Positions 8,736 through 16,384 of a stretch of DNA of 31,651 nucleotides are shown here, piece by piece. A program made the translations under genes and the position numbers. The first letter of the stretch is position 1, and every line of letters starts with the position of its first letter. The DNA comes from a bacterium (GTDB lineage: Bacteria > Electryoneota > Electryoneia > Electryoneales > Electryoneaceae): positions 1-31,651 of the forward strand of contig JANQEY010000036.1 in the NCBI GenBank assembly GCA_028278125.1, in the 5' to 3' direction. The notes beneath the pieces are model-generated. The model searched no databases and was not told where the DNA came from. It was given only the letters and a program-made list of their open reading frames with translations.

Positions 8736-11186
8736 TTACTCCTCATTTTCTATCTCAGCGGGCATCTCTTGTCCAGGTTCTTCTTCAACCGGCAGTTCAG
8801 CCTCTTGTTCAGCAGCAATTTCTTCCTTGTACTGGATCATCCTTGCAATTGTACCCATTCTTTTCGTCAGATCATCCAGCAGGTTCATCTGTTCCAGCAG
8901 GTAATCAAAGTCAAGGTCTGCGAGGGCATACCTCCTGAATGCAAAATCACGCCAGGTTTCTATATCTGCAGCGATCTCAGTCATTCTACCTTCTGAGAGA
9001 GATACTATATTTTCTTCATATGACCTTCGGGCACCTACCAGGTCAGCTTCAGCGATATCCATCGTTATCAGGCTATTGAGCTCATCGTCTTCCTGCAAAC
9101 TTTCCCTGGCGCTCTGTAGTTCTACCAGTGCCTTGTGAAGTTTGGATAATTCATCCTCACCCATCGATATTAAAGAATCCGTGGCTTCATTATGATATTC
9201 GAGCTCAGCTGTTTGCTGTGTAGCTGTAGCCTTTCTTGCTTCATAAAATCCACCGATCTGGATTGTCCAGGCCAGTTTGCGCAGCCGGGCTTCCAACCGA
9301 TCGTATGAGCCGAGTAAAGACTGGTTCTGTTCAAGTATTATGGTATCGCGGAATGTCGATAAATCTTCATAGAGAATACGCAGGCTATCCCTTTCCATCA
9401 GGAATTCATGCATTCTCTTATTTAATTCAGTAATCTCTGCTATCTTTACCCTTTTATATAGCCGGTCAAGTTCGTTAATAAGGTTCATATATTCGAGGAA
9501 AAGATCAGGATCGTTTCTCTCTATAACCTTTTGCTCATACGCTTTTGCTTCCCGGACACGTTTAGTAATCAGTTTCCTTTCAGCGATATAGTTCCTGACA
9601 TCAGTCAGCTTATTAACCGTCTCCACCATTTCCTGGTACTGGGTTAACGCTTCAGGCTGCCTGCCCAGCATTTCACGATTAAATCCACCAAGTGAAATCG
9701 CTTCGTAATAACGCTGATCATCAGGATATTTTTCAATTAATACACTTGTTAAACTGTCAACCTTGTCAAAATGGTATTGCCTGTATTCTGTCCAGGCTAA
9801 TCCGATAAGGGCGTCTTTATAACTGTCCGAGTTAGGATCTACGCTGTTGAACCAACTGCTGCTTGTCTCAAAATCTTCCAGTTGCGAGAAACAATATCCA
9901 AGCTTGACCTTGGCGTCGTTTGCCAGGACAAATTCCGGATCTGAAGGTTTAAACCGTCCTTCTGAGATAAGTTTAAATGGATTAATTGCCTCTTCGAATC
10001 GCCCCAGGTGCACCAGCGCCTGACCTCTTAAATATGATGCTTTAAATTCATTCGGGGAAAAATTCGGAATCCTGTCGAGGGCATAACTGGCGTCTGCGAA
10101 ATAGTCACCCAGGAATAATCCAAGCCCGGCAGCATAATAAAACTTGGATGCTATAGCCACCTGCTCACGTGTAAAATTAACGCTGCCCTCCAATTCGCTT
10201 AAAGCATCCTTCAGCCTGTTGATCTCTTCCTTGGGTAACTCTTCCATGGCGATAGAGTCGGTGAGCTCCTCCCAACGCTGATCATAGATATAGATAGGTT
10301 CAAGTTCTACGGCTGTTTGGCCATATCTATCCCATATATCCTTAACAATGGTATATTTATCCAATTCCTGGTATATATAGAACAACCTGGCTATGGCATC
10401 CAGGCGATATGGGGTATCCGGATGAGTACCAAGCAACCTGTTGTAGCTTGCTGCGGCAGTGACGTAGTAGCTTGCGCCATATTCCGATTCAGCCCGGTAG
10501 AACAGAATATCATCCATATTCTCATATGGATATAAAAGCAGGATATGATTAAACAGCAGGATTGCCAGCGGATAATTTTCTTCTTTATATGCTTTATACG
10601 CCAGCCTCAGATCGTAATCAAACATCCGTTTTATTTCCAGCGGATTCCCCTCTTCCACCAGTTTGGCTTTTAACGCCTCCGCGTAGATGAGCTTATGGTG
10701 GTGCTCCGCCATAACGTATTCAGATGTCGCGAGGTAATGGTCGGCAACGCTAAGAATAGTGTCGCCAAGTTGAGGCTCTACATAGTCAACAGGGCTGTTA
10801 ATCATGTTCAAATCGAGAACCGAACCTATTATCTCCCTGTTCTGTAGTTCCTCGTTAACTCCTTTGAAGAGTCCCAGCAGGTATCTCTCACGTAATAACA
10901 TTTCCACATCAAGCTGAATCTGCTTCTTGAAATAGTAATAATCACGAAAGCTGTCGAGCATCAAGCGTGTTCTTTGCGCAGATAGCTGCTCTGCGGAGAG
11001 TTCCTCAACTACCTGCTCACCACGTATCAGCACCTCCGGTTCGGGAGCTAAGATTATTTGCTGCGCAGAGACCGCCCAAGCCGAAAACACAAACAGGAAT
11101 ATTACTATCCGTCTTAAGCAGCCAGGCTGAAATAGGGAAGTATGTTTCATATTTTTATCTTGATGCCGGAAACCCAGCGAAGTCAT
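8736..11186 (-). CDS. Periplasmic TPR-repeat protein with coiled-coil and acidic C-terminus
   Basis: I chose the ATG at 11186, which has AAGAGG about 6 nt upstream (816 aa). An ATG at 11150 is also possible and gives a shorter signal peptide but has no ribosome site; the frame opens further to 11288 with a TTG and no hydrophobic sequence. The signal peptide core is IVIFLFVFSAWAVSAQQ (residues about 29-45). Helical TPR-like repeats follow, e.g. YPLAILLFNHILLLYPYEN, VTAAASYNRLLGTHPDTPY and EDFETSSSWFNSVDPNSDS. Then comes a long helical, probably coiled-coil region (about 540-780) and a Glu/Pro-rich tail ending in ENEE. It is the first gene of the right-to-left cluster and lies 94 bp before the 2042-aa TPR gene. 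Both TPR proteins end in acidic tails. Family not recognised beyond TPR. Confidence 0.82.
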   Translation of the reverse strand: MTSLGFRHQDKNMKHTSLFQPGCLRRIVIFLFVFSAWAVSAQQIILAPEPEVLIRGEQVVEELSAEQLSAQRTRLMLDSFRDYYYFKKQIQLDVEMLLRERYLLGLFKGVNEELQNREIIGSVLDLNMINSPVDYVEPQLGDTILSVADHYLATSEYVMAEHHHKLIYAEALKAKLVEEGNPLEIKRMFDYDLRLAYKAYKEENYPLAILLFNHILLLYPYENMDDILFYRAESEYGASYYVTAAASYNRLLGTHPDTPYRLDAIARLFYIYQELDKYTIVKDIWDRYGQTAVELEPIYIYDQRWEELTDSIAMEELPKEEINRLKDALSELEGSVNFTREQVAIASKFYYAAGLGLFLGDYFADASYALDRIPNFSPNEFKASYLRGQALVHLGRFEEAINPFKLISEGRFKPSDPEFVLANDAKVKLGYCFSQLEDFETSSSWFNSVDPNSDSYKDALIGLAWTEYRQYHFDKVDSLTSVLIEKYPDDQRYYEAISLGGFNREMLGRQPEALTQYQEMVETVNKLTDVRNYIAERKLITKRVREAKAYEQKVIERNDPDLFLEYMNLINELDRLYKRVKIAEITELNKRMHEFLMERDSLRILYEDLSTFRDTIILEQNQSLLGSYDRLEARLRKLAWTIQIGGFYEARKATATQQTAELEYHNEATDSLISMGEDELSKLHKALVELQSARESLQEDDELNSLITMDIAEADLVGARRSYEENIVSLSEGRMTEIAADIETWRDFAFRRYALADLDFDYLLEQMNLLDDLTKRMGTIARMIQYKEEIAAEQEAELPVEEEPGQEMPAEIENEE

Positions 11187-11237
11187 CGATACCTCTTGTC
11201 CGGTTCTTTCACGCTTAAATTTTAACCTGCGTGGAAA

Positions 11238-11256
11238 TTCCCAAAACAATTGGGAA
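11238..11256 (-). promoter_or_regulatory. Inverted repeat downstream of a TTGACA box, upstream of the TPR/Exb operon
   Basis: TTCCCAA, 5 nt, TTGGGAA is a perfect 7-bp inverted repeat 52 bp before the chosen start at 11186. On the minus strand a perfect TTGACA lies 22 bp upstream of it (complement of 11279-11284), but the hexamer 17 nt further on (TTACCT) is a poor -10. This could be an operator or leader hairpin for the operon. The promoter itself is weakly supported. Confidence 0.3.
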
Positions 11257-11288
11257 GGTAACGGCACAATGCAAAGCGTGTCAAGCAA

Positions 11289-11929
11289 CCTCTGCCATTC
11301 TTATAACTCTAATTAAGAAAAAAGAGTGCGCTCTGCGAACTCAAACTCCAGCGAGTCATTATTCATCAATAGTTTCGATATTTCTTGTTGATGAAGATTG
11401 CTGCACCTGAAAAATGCTGTTCAGATGAATAACTGCAATGGCAGAATCACGATACTATAATCAATCTGACTCAATAAAGCTAAAATAACAACCAGGAAAA
11501 TATCATTACAAGCAGAAAATTTTATACTGCGAATATTGCTTATATAGCAGATATTATATAAGTGAACATAATTAACTGAAAACGGCAGCACAATTAATAT
11601 CTGCCCAATTTTTATATATACCTCTCCTTATATTTATTATCGCATTTGCCTTGCTATAACTTGAAAAATCCATAATAGATTACGATTATTTTTAGTATCT
11701 ATTGAACTATTAATTGAATTATTTCGGATATTTTGGATTAGTAAGTATATTTTATTTTCATAAAGTGATATTTTATATAACTAATAATTTAATGTTTTGT
11801 ATATTTTGATTTTTCATGGCTGACAACAGTTATGTTAAAACCGTGTTGATAATATTGGGGTATACATTTAGATTTGTCTTAATACCGGAATACGGATTAA
11901 AAATTTATTTCTAGCATAGAGGCAGCGAT
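11289..11929. other. Gene-free, AT-rich divergent intergenic region
   Basis: About 640 bp between the divergent TPR/Exb cluster and kdsA. The half next to kdsA (11500-11900) is markedly AT-rich. It holds an 8-bp inverted repeat TTCATCAA/TTGATGAA (11362-11369 and 11388-11395, 18-nt loop) and a possible kdsA promoter at 11846-11874. No coding frame, tRNA or repeat family was found. Confidence 0.6.
11846..11874 (+). promoter_or_regulatory. Candidate sigma-70-type promoter for kdsA
   Basis: TTGATA (11846-11851), a 17-nt spacer, and TAGATT (11869-11874) lie 55 bp before the kdsA start. The -10 matches only four of six consensus positions, and the region is AT-rich enough to give chance matches. 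Confidence 0.25.
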
Positions 11930-12760
11930 ATGTCTGATGAAGGTTCACATTCATTCAAAATTTCTGTTGGTAATGGAAATCCTCTTGTGTTGATAGCCGG
12001 GCCTTGTGTGTTGGAAACGGAAGAAATTGCACTCAAGATTGCCGAAAGAGTTAAACCAATATGTGATTCATATAAACTACCATTTATTTTTAAATCATCT
12101 TTTGATAAAGCCAACCGTACCTCTTCCGGTTCCTATCGGGGTCCTGGTCTGGAAAAGGGATTGGAAATGTTAGCGAACGTTAAATCCCGTACCGACCTGC
12201 CGATTTTAACCGATATACATGAACCATCGCAGGCCAGGGAAGTCGCCGTAGTTGCAGATATTATTCAGATCCCGGCCTTTTTATGCCGTCAAACCGACCT
12301 GCTTGAGGCCGCCGGTGCAACTGGAATACCGGTTAATATTAAAAAAGGCCAGTTTATGGCTCCGGAAGACATGAAGTATGCAATCGATAAGGTCAGGTCG
12401 GCTGGTGGAGATGTTGTTACGCTGACGGAACGTGGTGCCAGTTTTGGATATAGAAACCTGGTGGTCGACCTGCGGTCAATTGTTGCGATGAGGAAGTTTG
12501 CACCGGTGATATTCGATGGAACGCATTCTGTTCAATCACCGGGAAGCAATGCTGGTGTCACCGGAGGTGACAGGGAGATGGTCCCGATACTGACAAGGGG
12601 TGCTGTCGCAGCAGGTGTTGACGGTTTATTCCTTGAAATTCACACTGATCCCGATTCGAGTCCCTCAGACGCAGCGAACATGATAACACCGTCGATGCTT
12701 GAACAGAACCTTCCCCTCTGGCTCGAGATCGACGCCAGAGTTAAAGATCATTTAAAATAA
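11930..12760 (+). CDS. kdsA: 3-deoxy-8-phosphooctulonate synthase (KDO-8-phosphate synthase), metal-dependent type
   Basis: 276-aa cytosolic enzyme condensing phosphoenolpyruvate with arabinose-5-phosphate to make KDO-8-phosphate, the precursor of the inner-core sugar of LPS. The family motifs run in order: LIAGPCVLET (21-30), KSSFDKANRTS (55-65), PILTDIHE (91-98), VNIKKGQFMAPEDM (135-148), LTERGASFGYRNLVVD (165-180), DGTHSVQSPG (196-205), LFLEIHTDPD (233-242). Cys26, His199, Glu236 and Asp247 fit the four metal ligands known from the Aquifex enzyme; non-metal enzymes such as E. coli's have Asn in place of the Cys. An AGAGG ribosome site precedes the ATG. It is followed 8 bp later by an epimerase-like gene. 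Its presence argues for an LPS outer membrane. Confidence 0.96.
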   Translation: MSDEGSHSFKISVGNGNPLVLIAGPCVLETEEIALKIAERVKPICDSYKLPFIFKSSFDKANRTSSGSYRGPGLEKGLEMLANVKSRTDLPILTDIHEPSQAREVAVVADIIQIPAFLCRQTDLLEAAGATGIPVNIKKGQFMAPEDMKYAIDKVRSAGGDVVTLTERGASFGYRNLVVDLRSIVAMRKFAPVIFDGTHSVQSPGSNAGVTGGDREMVPILTRGAVAAGVDGLFLEIHTDPDSSPSDAANMITPSMLEQNLPLWLEIDARVKDHLK

Positions 12761-12768
12761 ATCCTAAT

Positions 12769-13668
12769 ATGAAACGGATACTTATAGCGGGCATCCTTGG
12801 TGGACTTGGTTTGGAGGTAGCGAAAAGGCTAGCCCGGGAAAACTGCCTTATTGCTGGCATTGATAATCTTAATCCACAATCCGCTTCCGAAGCACATATT
12901 AAAATGCAGCTTGAAATACTCGAAGGGTTAAATGGAAGTGAAGGATTCTCTGAGACGGATAATCCTTTAGAACAACCAGTTAATGCTGACCAGATGATTC
13001 AATTATTTCCTATAGACATCAGAAATGCTAAGGAAGTAACCAAAGTTCTCCAGAATTTTAAACCAGGATTTATTGTTCACTGTATCACCCCAAGAAGTTT
13101 TAATTCAGATGATAGTACATTTGTGAAACTTGAACCGGTCTCAGGGATAGTTGAAATAAATATTTGGGAAGATTATTACTATAGATTTAAAATAATCCCC
13201 CTGTTTATTGGTAAAGGTCAATCCCCAGTTGCTTTTCCAATGCGTCAAATACTGCAGAAGATTTCACGCATTAATCCATATCTTAACCCTGATGAAGAGA
13301 TGAATCTTATACCTCTTTCGAAAGCCGCGGATCTGTTAGTTGATGAAGTTGTCTCAAAACCCGTCAAAACTTTAAGCAATGAACAAAACAAAAGATTTAA
13401 CAATACAAATTTATTAGAACAACTGGAAGCTATATCAGAAACAGTTAACACGAAAAAAGTTTCTGAACTGTGTGAATTTTTACTGGATGGTATCGAGCGC
13501 GAATTAGAGTATGGCGTGGTTACAAATGAAGCTAGTGAAAAATTTGCAAGCGATCTTCAGCAAGGAATCTTGAAAGAGATTATTGATCTTGTAAAATGGG
13601 CAGTCGAACTACCTTACACTCCCCCGTTAAACTGGCCTAAAAGGTTAATGAAAAAAGGGAAACGGTAA
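12769..13668 (+). CDS. Degenerate NAD-dependent sugar-nucleotide-epimerase-like protein
   Basis: 299 aa. The N-terminus is a Rossmann fold: MKRILIAGILGGLGLEVAKR, with a GxxGxxG loop at residues 8-14, then AGIDNLNPQ, much like UDP-glucuronate 4-epimerases (GIDNLN followed by Ser/Tyr and a run of helix). Beyond residue 120 the similarity breaks. The usual catalytic Ser/Thr and YxxxK segment seems shortened: LEPVSGIVEINIWEDYYYRF leads almost directly into what is normally the later part of the fold. A YxxxK pattern can be read at Tyr137-Lys141 but in an odd position. The last 90 residues match nothing I know. It follows kdsA by 8 bp without a clear ribosome site, so it is probably translated from the same message. 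A binding rather than catalytic role is possible (inference). Confidence 0.7.
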   Translation: MKRILIAGILGGLGLEVAKRLARENCLIAGIDNLNPQSASEAHIKMQLEILEGLNGSEGFSETDNPLEQPVNADQMIQLFPIDIRNAKEVTKVLQNFKPGFIVHCITPRSFNSDDSTFVKLEPVSGIVEINIWEDYYYRFKIIPLFIGKGQSPVAFPMRQILQKISRINPYLNPDEEMNLIPLSKAADLLVDEVVSKPVKTLSNEQNKRFNNTNLLEQLEAISETVNTKKVSELCEFLLDGIERELEYGVVTNEASEKFASDLQQGILKEIIDLVKWAVELPYTPPLNWPKRLMKKGKR

Positions 13669-13680
13669 ACCGGCCAGTTT
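13629..13680 (+). terminator. Possible terminator: 9-bp inverted repeat spanning the end of the epimerase-like gene
   Basis: AAACTGGCC (13629-13637) and GGCCAGTTT (13672-13680) are perfect 9-bp arms with a 34-nt loop, followed by a pyrimidine-rich CTCCTTTCTTCG. The loop is long for an intrinsic terminator and the left arm is inside the coding region, but it sits exactly between two convergent genes. Confidence 0.35.
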
Positions 13681-13705
13681 CTCCTTTCTTCGATATTATC
13701 ATGGA

Positions 13706-15391
13706 TTATTCTGTTATATCAATCTGTGAAGGATCAAGGTTCTCTTTGGCGTATTGCAGGTAAAGTCCTGATTCTATAAACAGCTCAACTATATCTTTAT
13801 CCAGATGTTTATCCTGCACCATAAATCCGAGGATTTTTTTAGCCTGGCTTAGGGGCATTGGTTTTTTATAGGGTCTGTCTTTTGCAGATAGAGCTTCAAA
13901 AACGTCTGCGACCGCCATTATCCGAGCCTGCATACTGATTTCGTCACCCTTGAGGCCGTTTGGATATCCTGTTCCGTCCAGTTTTTCATGATGAGCACCG
14001 GCAATTCCGGGAACATCGGTCATCCGTTTAGGCCAGGGAAGCGTATCAAGTATTTTTATAGTCATCCCCGCATGATTATTCATCACTGTCCGTTCTTCAT
14101 CATTGAGCGTTCCCTTTCGAACGCTGAGATTCAACTTCTCATCATTGTCGATAAAGCTGAATTTTTTACCATCGACTGTATATTTCCTCTTGGCTATTGA
14201 GTTCAACAGATCAAGTTTTTCATCAGCCATAAACTCATCACCAACGTTTGCAGTTTCCAGGAAATCCAGGTAGGATTGGAACGATTCGAGATCACCGTCA
14301 TACGCTTCTTCAATCTCTTTCACTTTGATCGGATCAATCTCTTCTTTAACAAGCTCAAGCTTGGAGTTTACCTCGTCCACCTTTCTTGCCAGTCGGATAG
14401 CCTGCCACCTTGTTCTCAATAGCTCAATTCTATCAAAAACAGTTTCGAGTTTTGCAGACTTATCAACTACGTATTCCGGTGTAGTAATTTTCCCGGTATC
14501 ATGCAGCCAGGCTGCTATTCTTAATTCATCCATTTGAGCCTGGGAGAAAGTAAGATCAGCCAGCGCCCCTTTCTTTGTCTCATTGATTTTTTCAGCAATT
14601 GCCATTGTCAGGTGCGCAACCCTTTCAATGTGACCGCCGGTATACCTTGATTTTTCGTCAATTGCTGTCGCAATTGCCTTGATAAAGGATTCGAACAACA
14701 GTTTCAGTTCACTGATCAGCCTTTGTTGTGTAATAACAACAGCCGCCTGGCTCGCCAGTGCTGTTGTCATATCAACGGCATCCGGTGAAAACTGGATTAC
14801 ATCATTGGTAATCCTCTGCTTGGCATTTATCAGCTGGAGGACGCCGATGATATCATCCTCATGATCACGCATTGGGACAACAAGCATCGATTTGGCCCTG
14901 TAGTTGAGCTTCTCATCGAATTTCTTCATCCCTTCAAAGTTGAAACCTTCATGCTCATAAACATCGGGGATATTGACAACTTCACCCGTATTTGCGCAGT
15001 AGGCCGATACATTGGCATTGTTCTCACTGCCATCTTCAGTGTAAAGTTGAACATTTGGTAAGGTCACCAGGTTTCCAGATGTTCCACCCATAAATGTGTT
15101 CAGGGTATCATTATGGACTACGTTGAATACCAGTTCAGTTTCATTGTCATTGACTAGATAGAGTGTTCCACCATCTGCGTTGGTAAAACGCCTGGCGTGA
15201 CTTAAAATCATCTCAAGAATAACACGAGTATCAGATTCAGCGCTGAGGGCTGTGCCAATTGCTGTCAGTTCTTTAATCTGAACAGCCTGGTCCTCGGTGA
15301 ATTGCCTTAATTCTTCAATTATACTGCTCAGGAGCCTGTTGATCCTGGGGTGGTTACTGTAGATACGACGTTCTTCTTTAGGCACGGACAT
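13706..15391 (-). CDS. GAF and HD-GYP domain cyclic-di-GMP phosphodiesterase
   Basis: 561-aa cytosolic signalling protein without membrane segments. An N-terminal helical stretch is followed by a GAF sensor domain (about 45-215, with [21 protein letters not shown] and [23 protein letters not shown]). The HD-GYP domain (about 235-540) has the HD pair in WLHDTGKI (about 293), [20 protein letters not shown] carrying the GYP signature (about 464), and [27 protein letters not shown] enzymes hydrolyse cyclic di-GMP, which often controls motility; a flagellin lies 8 kb away. About 110 residues separate the HD and the next conserved helix ([16 protein letters not shown]), a large charged helical insertion not present in the minimal domain. 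A GAGGAGC ribosome site precedes the ATG. It is divergent from the small lipoprotein gene. Confidence 0.93.
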   Translation of the reverse strand: MSVPKEERRIYSNHPRINRLLSSIIEELRQFTEDQAVQIKELTAIGTALSAESDTRVILEMILSHARRFTNADGGTLYLVNDNETELVFNVVHNDTLNTFMGGTSGNLVTLPNVQLYTEDGSENNANVSAYCANTGEVVNIPDVYEHEGFNFEGMKKFDEKLNYRAKSMLVVPMRDHEDDIIGVLQLINAKQRITNDVIQFSPDAVDMTTALASQAAVVITQQRLISELKLLFESFIKAIATAIDEKSRYTGGHIERVAHLTMAIAEKINETKKGALADLTFSQAQMDELRIAAWLHDTGKITTPEYVVDKSAKLETVFDRIELLRTRWQAIRLARKVDEVNSKLELVKEEIDPIKVKEIEEAYDGDLESFQSYLDFLETANVGDEFMADEKLDLLNSIAKRKYTVDGKKFSFIDNDEKLNLSVRKGTLNDEERTVMNNHAGMTIKILDTLPWPKRMTDVPGIAGAHHEKLDGTGYPNGLKGDEISMQARIMAVADVFEALSAKDRPYKKPMPLSQAKKILGFMVQDKHLDKDIVELFIESGLYLQYAKENLDPSQIDITE

Positions 15392-15543
15392 ATATCAAGC
15401 TCCTCATAATCCCCACAGGGAATAAATCATAATAAGTTCATAGAGTATTCAAATATTATAAATCAGGACAAATATAGCTTTAAGATCAGGAATCACCAAC
15501 AAAGATAGTCGAAAATCACTGAATTTTTTTATGGCAATATTCT

Positions 15544-15566
15544 TTCTGAATGCTTTCAGCTATAAT
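15544..15566 (+). promoter_or_regulatory. Candidate promoter of the small lipoprotein gene
   Basis: A perfect TATAAT at 15561-15566 lies about 50 bp before the chosen start at 15617. No good -35 hexamer is found 16-18 nt upstream. A short CTGAA/TTCAG inverted repeat directly precedes the -10. Confidence 0.35.
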
Positions 15567-15616
15567 GATTTTCAAATAGTATGCCTTATATTTAATGGAT
15601 AAACATGGAGATATTA

Positions 15617-16123
15617 ATGAAGAATTTTAATTTCCGCAGATATACTATTTCACTATTCGTGATTTTTTCATTAGCGCTAACATTTTTAACGGGATGCAGT
15701 TTACAAGGTCCTGAAGAGCTGGATTGGAGCAAGGTCGAATGGGCTGTTTATGAAAATCCGGAGCTGGGAATTTCCATGAAATATCCTGATGTTTACAAAG
15801 TCCGTGAAGATGAACGCCAGGGAATTTTATTTAAATACAAGGGTAAACTCCACATGGCCATCAGGTATGTAAATGAAAAACAGGGTAAAAGAGATGGCTT
15901 ATGGTTTAATCACCCGGTATCAGGTCATACAGAGCTGGGATTCCGTGATGGTTCACTCTACATTTACGATTATTTTACCGGCCCGTTTTTTACACGAACA
16001 TTGGCATATGTAGTAGAGCACGACGACAGGTATCTTGGCCTTGAATTCCGCACACGAAAAGGTGTACTGGACCTTGATGATGTTCAGAGTGAAATACTTT
16101 ATTCGTTTAAGTTTACCAGGTGA
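15617..16123 (+). CDS. Small lipoprotein of unknown function
   Basis: 168-aa protein. The start at 15617 is preferred over the ATG at 15605 because GGAG (15607-15610) sits 6 nt upstream of the second ATG. The N-terminus is a lipoprotein signal: MKNFNFRRY, hydrophobic core, then the lipobox LTGC with Cys27. The mature part begins SLQGPEELDW and contains WAVYENPELGISMKYPDVYK, a pattern often seen in small exported proteins with a PsbP/DUF1795-like fold that start with a beta strand around a 'sMkYP' motif. That fold is only a guess. The gene stands alone, with its own terminator at 16178-16206, opposite to the HD-GYP gene. Confidence 0.82.
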   Translation: MKNFNFRRYTISLFVIFSLALTFLTGCSLQGPEELDWSKVEWAVYENPELGISMKYPDVYKVREDERQGILFKYKGKLHMAIRYVNEKQGKRDGLWFNHPVSGHTELGFRDGSLYIYDYFTGPFFTRTLAYVVEHDDRYLGLEFRTRKGVLDLDDVQSEILYSFKFTR

Positions 16124-16177
16124 AGATATTTATCAGTTAAATACTAAATCCGGTCATCCAACCCATGCTTCGGGTGG

Positions 16178-16206
16178 CCCTGTTGGCTTTGACAACAGGG
16201 TTTATT
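16178..16206 (+). terminator. Intrinsic terminator of the lipoprotein gene
   Basis: CCCTGTTG, loop GCTTTGA, CAACAGGG is a perfect 8-bp stem, followed by TTTATT, 55 bp after the lipoprotein stop. The loop is identical to that of the convergent terminator at 16261-16293. Confidence 0.75.
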
Positions 16207-16260
16207 CTCTCTGAAACCAATTCATCAAATTCACAAATCAGCAAATCTGTTCCTAATTAC

Positions 16261-16293
16261 AAAAAATAAACCCGGTCATCAAAGCTGACCGGG
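16261..16293 (-). terminator. acnA: Intrinsic terminator of the aconitase gene
   Basis: Read on the minus strand: CCCGGTCA, loop GCTTTGA, TGACCGGG, a perfect 8-bp stem followed by TTTATTTTTT, about 90 bp after the aconitase stop. This is a textbook intrinsic terminator. Confidence 0.85.
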
Positions 16294-16384
16294 CCACACA
16301 TCAAGATTACTTCGCTACTCTCGCATCGACTTACTGTCTAGGTTTAGTGAGTAAATACTTGTTTATCGTTAGACCAGTAACTGA

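Noticed and set aside
11187..11288. N-terminal extension of the 816-aa TPR protein
   Set aside because: The frame is open to a TTG at 11288, but this part overlaps a likely promoter and inverted repeat and would bury the signal peptide.
15605..15616. Upstream ATG of the small lipoprotein
   Set aside because: The GGAG ribosome site lies after this ATG and fits the second ATG at 15617.
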